From DASPXY01 sp038227745 (GTDB taxonomy: Bacteria; Planctomycetota; Planctomycetia; Gemmatales; Gemmataceae): 31,027 nucleotides of DNA. The stretch spans positions 1-31,027 of the forward strand of contig JBBRPS010000019.1 of NCBI GenBank assembly GCA_038227745.1, written 5' to 3'. How positions within the stretch are numbered: position 1 is the stretch's first letter; each line of letters opens with the position of its first letter. Below are positions 6,809-14,053 of this stretch, one piece after another. A program made the translations under genes and the position numbers. The notes beneath the pieces were generated by a model. That model was given only the letters and a program-made list of their open reading frames with translations, was not told the DNA's origin and made no database searches.

Positions 6809-9337
6809 TCAATTCCCGATCGCGACCAGCGTCCGTTGCCGCACGCCGGTGCTGGACTGGACTTCCGGGTGGAACCGGCCGGGGCGACTCGAACGCACCC
6901 TCCAGGTGAGGGGCGAAGGGAGGCCGGGGCGCACCGGCGCGGGCACCGCCTGCGTCGCCTGCTGGCCCGCGGACAACTGGAAACTCTCGGGCAGGTTCAG
7001 GGTCAGCGTCTGGTCCCGGCGGGGCTCACCGACGAGGGCCACCACGGTCAGTTCGCCGCCCGGGTTCGCGTCCCCGCCCACGGTGAGGCCGACCTCGCCG
7101 CTGTCGCTGGTGAGTCCCGAGAGGCCGTAACTGAAGCCGACCTCCCGCTTCGCGCCGGGCTGCAGCTCCCGCTCCGGCCAGTACAGGACCACGGCCGAGT
7201 CGTCGCCCATCGCGCGTACGGCGATGTTCCAGGCACTCGACACGCCCGGCCAGGCGGTCAGACTGACCCGGCCGGGCGGCTCGACGCCCCCGGCCGCTTT
7301 GCAGTTCAGGACGGCGATCAGGCCGACCTCGCGGAGATTGGACTGGGGCCTCTCGAGCGCCTGGAGGAAGTCGGGGACGGGGCCGTCCCCGGGGAAGTCG
7401 GCGGCGGTGGTCACCAGATCCTTCAGGCCCGGGACGATGAACGGCACGCCATCGTTCATGCCGATCAGCGTATCGACCACGATCCGCAGCCCGACCCGGC
7501 GCGCGACCGTGTCCTTGTTCTCCAGCTGGTAGCGCACCAGGGCGGTGTTGAGGAAGCGCCGCGGTGCCCCGGCCGTCTCGACCGGTTGCCCGGGGATGAG
7601 CCCGACCGTCTGGGTGATCTGGAGGTTCTCGCCGGTCATCCAGACGGCCCTGGTGCCGCCCCACTGGCCACCGCTCGGGGCGGACTGGACGGTCCAGTTC
7701 CCGAGGCCGAGGCCGAACATCCGCTCCTGGCCATCGATCCGCACCACGGTGGAGTTGGTCCGCCCGTGGGGGTCGTACGTCAGTTTTCTGTTCACGCCGG
7801 GTTGCCCGGGATCCAGGGCGCTGATGCCGAACCTCATGGTGCCCGTGAGCCGCTGTCCGCGCTCATCGACCCCCTTGTCGTCGAACGAGATCTTGACGAG
7901 CGGTGCCGGATCGACGGGAATCGGCTCGAGGCCCGGGGGGGGTGGTGGCGGGGGCGGGGGGATCACGGCGACCCGGGTCTCCCCGCCGGGGATGAGTGCC
8001 CACAGCACCACGGCCGCGGTCCCGACCGCCAGGGTGGCGGCGACGACGATGAGCCACAACCGGCGTTGCCCCGGGGGCGTGCGTCGCGGCCCGCCCGGCA
8101 CCTTCACGGCCTCGCGTTGTTTCACCGGGCGGGAGTCACCGACGGTCGAGCGGCGGCCCCCTGACCTTCCCTCGATGGTGTCACCGCTCTTCGGGTTGGC
8201 GGCGGGTCGGCCGGAGTCGCTGTTCGAGCCGGGCACCGTCCCGCGCGCGGGACGGCGGGGGGCGGGCGCCTTTGCCGGGGCGGCGATCGCGACGGCCGGC
8301 GCCGGGCTCTGCTCGCGGGCGAACGGCTGCAGCGCCGCCGCCACTTCCCTGGGCTTCTGGTAGCGCTGCGCGGGGTCCCGCGCGATCATCCTGGCCAGCA
8401 CGGCGTCCAGCGCCGCAGGGGCGTCCGGACGGAGGCCCCGCACCGACGGGGTCGCCTCCAGGATGCGGCGGCTGAGCTTCGTCACCATGTTGTCGCCGGG
8501 GAACGGCGGCTGGCCCGTGAGCAGGAAGAAGAGCGAGCAGCCGAGGCTGTAGATGTCGGCGCGGATGTCGGCGGTATGAGCATCCTCGACCTGCTCTGGA
8601 GCGATGTAATCGACGGTGCCGACCAGCTTGCCGATCTTGGTCAGGCGTGCGGCATCCTTCCCTTCGCCCTGGAGGCGTGCCAGCCCGAAATCCAGGATCT
8701 TCACCACGGGCGGGCCGTCGCCGCCCCCCGAGGTCGCCAGGAGGTTCCCCGGCTTGATGTCTCGGTGAATGATGCCGCGCTCAAAGGCGTGCTGCAGCCC
8801 CAGCGCCGCCTGACGGGCGAAGTCGCAGGCCTGCCCGATCGGCAGCGGACCGGACTGCCGGACCAGCTGCGCCAGGTCAGCCCCCTCGATGTACTCCATG
8901 GCGAGGAAGTGAACGCCGCCGACCTCGTCCGCGTCGTAGACGATGACGATATTCGGGTGGGAGAGGGTCGCGGCGGCACGGGCCTCGCGCTGGAACCGCG
9001 CGACGGCGTTGGAGTTGCCGAGATGCTCGGCGGGGATGACCTTCAGCGCCACCAGTCGCCCCATGCGCGAGTGGCGGGCCTTCAACACCTGCCCCATCCC
9101 GCCCTCGCCGAGTCGGTCCACGACCCGGTATGAGCCGAGTACCAGCTCGCTGCCTTTGCCGGCCAGCAGTTGATTGGCCTGGTAAGGAGTCAGCCATCCG
9201 CGCCGCACCACTTCCCGGACCAGGGAAGGGGAGGGGAATTGAGCCTGGAGCCTTTCTGCTTCCTCTGCCTGCGCCGGGGTCAGGAACTGGTTCTCGCGCA
9301 GCCAGGCGACCAGCGAGGTCACATTCGGGACAGCCAT
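6809..9337 (-). CDS. Membrane-anchored Ser/Thr protein kinase with large C-terminal extracytoplasmic region
   Basis: An 842-residue protein. Order: an N-terminal helical region (about 1-65, ending WLTPYQANQLLAG), a kinase domain (about 70-340) with GEGGMG (77-82), K99 in VALKVI, HRD (191-193), DFG (216-218) and APE (246-248), a basic, Ser/Pro-rich linker (about 345-425), one transmembrane helix (about 427-450), a nine-proline run (460-468), then about 370 residues of beta-rich, unrecognised sequence predicted outside the cytoplasmic membrane. The topology suggests a receptor kinase sensing through the C-terminal part. The start at 9337 is set by an AAGGAG ribosome binding site seven bases upstream; the frame extending to 9412 lacks one. 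It is first in a two-kinase tandem with the gene at 5673-6755. Confidence 0.92.
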   Translation of the reverse strand: MAVPNVTSLVAWLRENQFLTPAQAEEAERLQAQFPSPSLVREVVRRGWLTPYQANQLLAGKGSELVLGSYRVVDRLGEGGMGQVLKARHSRMGRLVALKVIPAEHLGNSNAVARFQREARAAATLSHPNIVIVYDADEVGGVHFLAMEYIEGADLAQLVRQSGPLPIGQACDFARQAALGLQHAFERGIIHRDIKPGNLLATSGGGDGPPVVKILDFGLARLQGEGKDAARLTKIGKLVGTVDYIAPEQVEDAHTADIRADIYSLGCSLFFLLTGQPPFPGDNMVTKLSRRILEATPSVRGLRPDAPAALDAVLARMIARDPAQRYQKPREVAAALQPFAREQSPAPAVAIAAPAKAPAPRRPARGTVPGSNSDSGRPAANPKSGDTIEGRSGGRRSTVGDSRPVKQREAVKVPGGPRRTPPGQRRLWLIVVAATLAVGTAAVVLWALIPGGETRVAVIPPPPPPPPPGLEPIPVDPAPLVKISFDDKGVDERGQRLTGTMRFGISALDPGQPGVNRKLTYDPHGRTNSTVVRIDGQERMFGLGLGNWTVQSAPSGGQWGGTRAVWMTGENLQITQTVGLIPGQPVETAGAPRRFLNTALVRYQLENKDTVARRVGLRIVVDTLIGMNDGVPFIVPGLKDLVTTAADFPGDGPVPDFLQALERPQSNLREVGLIAVLNCKAAGGVEPPGRVSLTAWPGVSSAWNIAVRAMGDDSAVVLYWPERELQPGAKREVGFSYGLSGLTSDSGEVGLTVGGDANPGGELTVVALVGEPRRDQTLTLNLPESFQLSAGQQATQAVPAPVRPGLPSPLTWRVRSSRPGRFHPEVQSSTGVRQRTLVAIGN

Positions 9338-9675
9338 CGGACAGCTCCTTGGGCGTGAAGGATCGCGACCGAACCGATCCCTGATACCCTGCGGGTGGGC
9401 ACACCTCTCCACGACGTGTCAGTCTAGCAGCTCCCCCCGCGGCCGGCAAGGATCCGCAAGGAATGTGCGGGTCGGCAATCGACGGGTCAACCCGCGACGG
9501 GGTGTCGGATCATGATACTCCCGCGAAACCTCCGACTTCTCTCATCGACTCTTCGCGCGGACCAACTCGGTGCCGTGATCGGCAGGACAGTCAGCTTCAG
9601 GTCCGCGATGGTCTTGTCCATCCACTGGCGGTAAGGAAGCGACAACGCGATATCGCGAGGCGGCGAGGCGGCGCG
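9338..9675. other. Gap between kinase and M20 amidohydrolase genes
   Basis: These 338 bases hold the kinase ribosome binding site and no gene I can support. A 12-bp perfect palindrome CGCGATATCGCG lies at 9646-9657, next to a short direct repeat (GAGGCGGC) just after the amidohydrolase stop; a weak terminator or protein site is possible. A minus-strand frame ending near 9480 is open for about 60 codons but resembles nothing I know. Confidence 0.4.
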
Positions 9676-11061
9676 TTACGGATCGAGCAGTTTCAGCACC
9701 GCCATGCTCATCGTCAGCACGCCCGTCTTGATCGTCGGCTCGGGCACCGGGAAGTAGGCGTCGGAGTGGGTCGAAGCCAGCGGGCGGCCGCCCTTCTTCG
9801 CCTCGGCGACGCGCTCCGGCGGCGCGCTGCCGAGGTGGTAGTAGAACCCCGGCACACCGGCCCGCACGAACCGGCTGAAGTCCTCGCCGCCCATGCTCAT
9901 CGGCCGCTCATGCACCTTATCCGCTCCCAGTACGTCGCGGAATAGTGCCACCATCTTTTGCGTCAGGCCCGCGTCATTGACCAGCGCCGGCGTGTAGTCG
10001 TCCAGGCTCACCTTGATGAGCGGCTCCGGCGCCCGCGCCCCGGCGGCTGCCGCCTTCACCAGGCGCGCGATCGCCTCCAGTACCTGCTTGCGGACCGCGT
10101 CCGTCGTCGTCCGCACCGTCACCTGCATCTTCACCTGGTCCGGGATGATGTTGTGCTTCGTCCCGCCGTGGAACGAGCCGACCGTCACCACGGCCGGCTC
10201 GGTCGGGCTGACCTCGCGGCTGACGATCGTCTGCAGGTCGAGAACGATGCGCGACGCCAGCACGATCGGGTCAATCGTGCTGTGCGGCGCCGCCCCGTGG
10301 CCGCCCTTGCCGCGCACCGTGATGTCCACGGAATCGACGTTCGCCTGCATCTGGCCGGCGCGGTAGTTGACGTGGCCGATCGGGTAACGGCCGTCGCAGT
10401 GCAGCGCCAGGCAGTAGTCCGGGCGCGGGAAGCGCTCGAACAGGCCGTCGGCGAGCATCATCCGCGCCCCGGCGCCCATCTCCTCGGCCGGCTGGCCGAT
10501 GAACACCAGCGTGCCGCGCCAGCGGTCCTTCATCGCCTTCAGCACGCGCGCCGTACCTGCGAGACAGGTAATGTTGACATCGTGGCCGCATGCGTGCATC
10601 ACGCCGACCTCGTTGCCGTCGCGGTCGCGTGTCCGCACCTTGCTGGCGTAGGCCAGGCCGGTCTTCTCGACGATCGGCAGGGCGTCCATGTCGCCGCGGA
10701 CCAGGATCGTCGGCCCCTTGCCGTTGCGCAGCAGCGCGACGACGCCGTGACCGCCCACCCCGGTCGTCACCTCCAGGCCGGCGTCCTTCAGCTCGCGCGC
10801 CAGCCGCGCCGCCGTCCGCTCCTCTTGCAGTGACAGTTCCGGGTTGACGTGGAAGTGTTTGTACAGCGCGTCGAGCCGCGCGTACTCGCCCTCGACGCGC
10901 TTGCGGATCTCCTCGACGCGCTCCTTCAGGGGCGTGCTCGCCGTCTTACCCGCGGGCTCGTTGTCGGCGGGAGCGGTGCGGAGCGACGAGGAGAGGGTGA
11001 GGGCGAGGACAACGGCGGCCCAGCGGGCCTGGGTGGCACGTTTTCGTGGGGAGGCGGTCAT
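9676..11061 (-). CDS. Exported M20 family amidohydrolase/peptidase
   Basis: A 461-residue zinc hydrolase of the M20 family (amidohydrolase branch, related to N-acyl-amino-acid and hippurate hydrolases). Metal and catalytic motifs are in order: RGDMDALP (122-129), HACGHD (156-161), PAEEMGAGAR (191-200) and MGGEDFSRF near residue 405. A basic N-terminus and hydrophobic stretch (about 13-30) suggest a signal peptide, so the enzyme likely works in the periplasm, where it would release an acyl or aromatic group from an amino acid. The exact substrate is unknown. The gene is divergent from the HEAT-repeat gene across a 237-base gap in which I saw no convincing promoter. Confidence 0.9.
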   Translation of the reverse strand: MTASPRKRATQARWAAVVLALTLSSSLRTAPADNEPAGKTASTPLKERVEEIRKRVEGEYARLDALYKHFHVNPELSLQEERTAARLARELKDAGLEVTTGVGGHGVVALLRNGKGPTILVRGDMDALPIVEKTGLAYASKVRTRDRDGNEVGVMHACGHDVNITCLAGTARVLKAMKDRWRGTLVFIGQPAEEMGAGARMMLADGLFERFPRPDYCLALHCDGRYPIGHVNYRAGQMQANVDSVDITVRGKGGHGAAPHSTIDPIVLASRIVLDLQTIVSREVSPTEPAVVTVGSFHGGTKHNIIPDQVKMQVTVRTTTDAVRKQVLEAIARLVKAAAAGARAPEPLIKVSLDDYTPALVNDAGLTQKMVALFRDVLGADKVHERPMSMGGEDFSRFVRAGVPGFYYHLGSAPPERVAEAKKGGRPLASTHSDAYFPVPEPTIKTGVLTMSMAVLKLLDP

Positions 11062-11298
11062 GGCTGAGGTCTCCGCGGGACGGCAAGGCTGCGGACCGGG
11101 CGGCCCCCGGCGGGCCGCAGGTGCGATGCCACGAGAGGGTATACGGAGTGGCCCCAGGCCGAGCCATGCCGCGGGACCGCTGGCGGCCGCCGCCGCTCAG
11201 GCACACGGCTCCAGCTCCCCCGCTGTTCTCCGTTGCCTCGGCGCCGGTGGCCGTGGTACCTTGCCCACTGGCACCCGAGTTCCATGAAAGGGCCCCTC

Positions 11299-12414
11299 AT
11301 GCGCTCCCGCCTTTCGCAGGTGATCTTCACCTTCCTCCTGCTTTGCCAGCCTGTCGCCGCCGTCCCCCAGAAGTCGGCCGGAAAGCCCGACGACAAGTCC
11401 GGCGGCGCGCCGGTCAACGAGATCGGCGGCCGAAAGCTCGAGCAGTGGCTCGCCGACGTTCCCTCGAAAGACCCGAGCAAGGCCGAGAACGCCCTGCGCA
11501 CGGTCCTGCTGTTCGGGCCGGAACGCGCGTACGCCGCGGCGCCGGTGATCCTGAAGGAGTTAAAGAAGCACGGCCCCGGGGCGCACCTCGACACGAGCGT
11601 CCGCGCCCAGGCGGTGCTCACCCTGGGGATGATCCTCGGCGCCGCCCAGAAGCCCGATCCCAAGGTCGATGCGGAGGCGGTGCGCGTCCTGGACCGGCTG
11701 CTCAACGACAGCCAGTCGGTCGTGAAGTACCGCGCGGCCGAGGCACTCGGACGGCTGGGGCCGCAGGCCAGGGCCGCCCTGCCCCGGCTCCTGCGCGCCG
11801 CCGCGGACACGGACACCTATGAGGTCCGGGGCGCGGCCGTCGCCGCGCTGGGGACGGTCGGCGTCGCGGACAAGGGCGCGGCCGACGTCGAGGTCGTCGC
11901 CGCCCTTTGCAAGGCCTTGCGCGACGACGCTTCGCAGGTGCGCCTGGCGGCCGCCCGGTCGCTGCTGTGGCTCGGCGCGCCCGCGGACGCCGACAGCAAG
12001 AAGGAGGCGGTCGCAGCACTCGGGGCGGCCGCGAAGGACGTCGAGCCGACGCTGCGTATGACGGCGCACATGGCGCTGCTGCGCATCAAGGGCCCGGGGA
12101 ACGAGACGCACGTCGCGGCGATCGGGAAGTTTCTGGAGGACGAGGATCCGGTCTTGCGGATGCAGGCGGCGGAGGCGCTGGGCACGGTCGGCGCCGAGGC
12201 GAAGTCGCAACTCCCCCGACTGATCAAGGCGCTGGACGATCGGGAGGGGCGGGTGGTGAACTGGAGCATCTGGGCGCTGGGGCGGATGGGGGAGGCGGCG
12301 GTCAGGGCCTTGCCGCGCCTGCGGGAGTTCGCCGGAGATAAACGGCGCTCGGAGCGTTTGCGCCAACTTGCGGCCGAAGCGGTGGAGGTGATTCAGGGCA
12401 AGAAGAAGAGTTAA
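11299..12414 (+). CDS. Secreted HEAT-repeat protein
   Basis: A 371-residue protein with a signal peptide (RSRLSQVIFTFLLLCQPVAA), then a linker and about seven HEAT-type helical repeats. The repeat pattern is easy to see: VKYRAAEALGRLGPQARAAL, VRGAAVAALGTVG, VRLAAARSLLWLG, LRMTAHMALLRI, LRMQAAEALGTVGAEAKSQL and VNWSIWALGRMGEAAVRAL. HEAT solenoids are protein-binding scaffolds; no catalytic domain is present. I chose the ATG at 11299 because GAAAGGG lies about seven bases upstream; an in-frame ATG at 11284 has no such site. The function and partner are unknown. It is monocistronic, with its own downstream neighbour having a separate promoter candidate. Confidence 0.85.
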   Translation: MRSRLSQVIFTFLLLCQPVAAVPQKSAGKPDDKSGGAPVNEIGGRKLEQWLADVPSKDPSKAENALRTVLLFGPERAYAAAPVILKELKKHGPGAHLDTSVRAQAVLTLGMILGAAQKPDPKVDAEAVRVLDRLLNDSQSVVKYRAAEALGRLGPQARAALPRLLRAAADTDTYEVRGAAVAALGTVGVADKGAADVEVVAALCKALRDDASQVRLAAARSLLWLGAPADADSKKEAVAALGAAAKDVEPTLRMTAHMALLRIKGPGNETHVAAIGKFLEDEDPVLRMQAAEALGTVGAEAKSQLPRLIKALDDREGRVVNWSIWALGRMGEAAVRALPRLREFAGDKRRSERLRQLAAEAVEVIQGKKKS

Positions 12415-12440
12415 GGGACGAAACGCACGTGGAAAAGGTG

Positions 12441-12468
12441 GTGACAGTTCCGGTGGACAGGGTAAGAT
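12441..12468 (+). promoter_or_regulatory. Putative sigma-70-like promoter of the DUF6941-like gene
   Basis: GTGACA (12441-12446, 5 of 6 to consensus) and TAAGAT (12463-12468, 4 of 6) are 16 bases apart, 36 bases upstream of the start codon. A strong GGGAGGAC ribosome binding site follows. This indicates a transcript separate from the HEAT-repeat gene. Confidence 0.5.
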
Positions 12469-12504
12469 AGAGACAGGCACCGAAGCCCAGGGAGGACGCC
12501 AGCG

Positions 12505-12903
12505 ATGAAGCAAGGGCCGGTGGTCATTGGCCTGTTCCTGTGCGAGCAGGTCATCGTTGAGGATAAGACACGGAACGTCACGCCGGTGAACTGCTTCACC
12601 AGGCGGACGGTGGAGCGCTTCCCCTCAGAGCCGGTGCCGTTCATCCTGTTCGCGGTGTTGACGGACGGTTTGGGAAAGATCCCGCTGGAAGTCCTGATTC
12701 ACCGGCTGGACACGATGGAGGAACTATACCGCGCGGGCTCGTCGTGCCGATTTCCCAGTCCGCTGCATGAGGTGCGCTGCACCTTGCGAAACCGGGGCTA
12801 CTCCTTTCCGGTGCCAGGGCATTATCAGGTAACCTTGTTGGGCGAGAACGAAGTACTTGGCCAGCGAAAGCTGGTGATCCTCCAGAAGGAGATTTCTCCG
12901 TGA
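12505..12903 (+). CDS. DUF6941-like small protein
   Basis: A 132-residue protein resembling the DUF6941 group: a start of the type GLFLCEQVIVEDKTRNVTPV, a central beta-rich part, and an end with FPVPGHYQVTLLGENEVLG followed by a short strand. The predicted fold is a compact beta-sandwich; no catalytic residues stand out, there is no signal peptide, and the biochemical role is unknown. Start chosen on the GGGAGGAC ribosome binding site. Its TGA overlaps the GTG start of the next small gene (GTGA), so the two are probably translationally coupled. It has a promoter candidate at 12441-12468. Confidence 0.75.
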   Translation: MKQGPVVIGLFLCEQVIVEDKTRNVTPVNCFTRRTVERFPSEPVPFILFAVLTDGLGKIPLEVLIHRLDTMEELYRAGSSCRFPSPLHEVRCTLRNRGYSFPVPGHYQVTLLGENEVLGQRKLVILQKEISP

Positions 12904-13142
12904 ACGATCCTACCCCTGAGTCCGAGTCCTCGGGCACTCCGTGTGGCTCCGACAGTCTGGACTGCGTGAATCTGATCTTCGACCTCGTCCCAGACACGAC
13001 CGTGCGGCCCCTGCGCCCGGCATTACTCAAGCTGGCCCTGGCCGAGCGTGAGCGGCTGGCGCGGTGGCAGGCGCAGGCGAATCAAGCGCCGCCTGCCGGC
13101 GACCCCCCAAGCGGCCCGGACCCCCAGAACGGGGCCGGGTGA
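12900..13142 (+). CDS. Small hypothetical protein coupled to DUF6941-like gene
   Basis: An 80-residue protein starting with GTG inside a GTGA overlap with the preceding stop, which supports it being real. Acidic and serine-rich at the N-terminus, an amphipathic helix in the middle (PALLKLALAERERLARWQ), and a proline/glycine-rich tail. I recognise no family. It could be an accessory partner of the DUF6941-like protein. Confidence 0.55.
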   Translation: MNDPTPESESSGTPCGSDSLDCVNLIFDLVPDTTVRPLRPALLKLALAERERLARWQAQANQAPPAGDPPSGPDPQNGAG

Positions 13143-13162
13143 TACCTCGTGCCGTGCGCTGT

Positions 13163-13189
13163 TCCGCAAAGCAAGTGAACCCTTGCGGA
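13163..13189. terminator. Possible bidirectional terminator hairpin
   Basis: TCCGCAA (13163-13169) and TTGCGGA (13183-13189) form a 7-bp stem between the 3' ends of the convergent small gene and the DUF4058-like gene. There is no T-run; position is the main support. Confidence 0.35.
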
Positions 13190-13210
13190 GACGCCTGCGG
13201 CCGTATCCGC

Positions 13211-13960
13211 TCACGCGGTTGACTCGAGCACCTGTTTCCAGCGTCGGGGCATACCACGGTAGGCGGCCTGGTACGTCGCCTCCAGGGGTACGTTCACGTA
13301 GATGTCCGGCTCCAGGAACAGCGGCATTTCCAGCAGCACCCGGCCGACCGCGGTCAGCTCGACGTAAGCCCGCTTGACCGAGCCGGCCGAGTACGCGGCG
13401 AGGGTCAGCGGCGCGCCCGGGGGCAACTCGAACGGGTCGTCGCTGATCTCCTGCCAGATCGCCGCGTGGATGCCCTGCGGGTCGCGCCGCGTCGGCGGGA
13501 ACAGGTCCACGACGAGCAGGTGATACCCCCGGTACAGGGCCTCGATGGCCTTGTCCACGAACGACCGCAGTGCGTGGCGGCTGCCCTTGTTCCCCGGGGA
13601 GAGGATCTCCGCCAGGGCGACGAAACGGTCGCCACTGGTGTGCCGGATGATGATGGTACGCCGCCTGGAGACATAGTCGTCCATCATGACTTCGCCGACC
13701 AGGCGCGGTCGCGGCGGGGCGGAGGCGACCGCGAGGCAGCCCGGTTCGGCCGGGTCGCCGGTTGTCTCGCCAGCCGACGGGCCATTGGCCTGCAGGGTCA
13801 ACACGTTGGGGCCGAGTGGGCCGGCGATCTGCTCTGCCTGTGCGTAGTACGCGGGCGGCAGGAGTCCGTCATTGAGGGCGGTGCGGATCGCCGCGAGCCA
13901 CGCGAGATGGAAGTCGTGGAACGTCCCGTCGCTTACGCAGGTCCAATCGTGGATCGGCAT
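13211..13960 (-). CDS. DUF4058-like protein
   Basis: A 249-residue protein beginning MPIHDWTCVSDGTFHDFH, the characteristic opening of a group of bacterial proteins common in planctomycetes, cyanobacteria and acidobacteria and related to DUF4058. The core contains YVSRRRTIIIRHTSGDRFVA and AEILSPGNKGSRHALRSFV, where the EILSPxNK motif resembles the active-site strand of the PD-(D/E)XK nuclease-like fold; whether it is catalytic is unknown. The start at 13960 is supported by GGAGGGG just upstream and by conservation of MPIHDW; a frame extending to 14008 adds an unrelated basic stretch. It lies on the same strand as pnp but after a hairpin at 13996-14030. No function can be assigned. Confidence 0.7.
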   Translation of the reverse strand: MPIHDWTCVSDGTFHDFHLAWLAAIRTALNDGLLPPAYYAQAEQIAGPLGPNVLTLQANGPSAGETTGDPAEPGCLAVASAPPRPRLVGEVMMDDYVSRRRTIIIRHTSGDRFVALAEILSPGNKGSRHALRSFVDKAIEALYRGYHLLVVDLFPPTRRDPQGIHAAIWQEISDDPFELPPGAPLTLAAYSAGSVKRAYVELTAVGRVLLEMPLFLEPDIYVNVPLEATYQAAYRGMPRRWKQVLESTA

Positions 13961-13995
13961 GGCATCCCCTCCCACCGCCCCCTTACGGAGACGGA

Positions 13996-14030
13996 CCCCG
14001 GCAAGCACGTCATGTCCGCGCTTGCCGGGG
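13996..14030 (-). terminator. Hairpin downstream of pnp
   Basis: CCCCGGCAAGC (13996-14006) pairs perfectly with GCTTGCCGGGG (14020-14030), an 11-bp stem 23 bases beyond the pnp stop. It lacks a T-run, so it may be a processing or stability hairpin rather than an intrinsic terminator. Confidence 0.6.
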
Positions 14031-14053
14031 CCCGTTGGATAGGACAGCGGCGC

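Noticed and set aside
3051..7130. Very long plus-strand open frame (about 1359 codons) opposite the permease, sulfatase and kinase genes
   Set aside because: It is antisense to several well-identified genes, has no domain pattern and is low in hydrophobic structure; long antisense frames are expected at this GC content.
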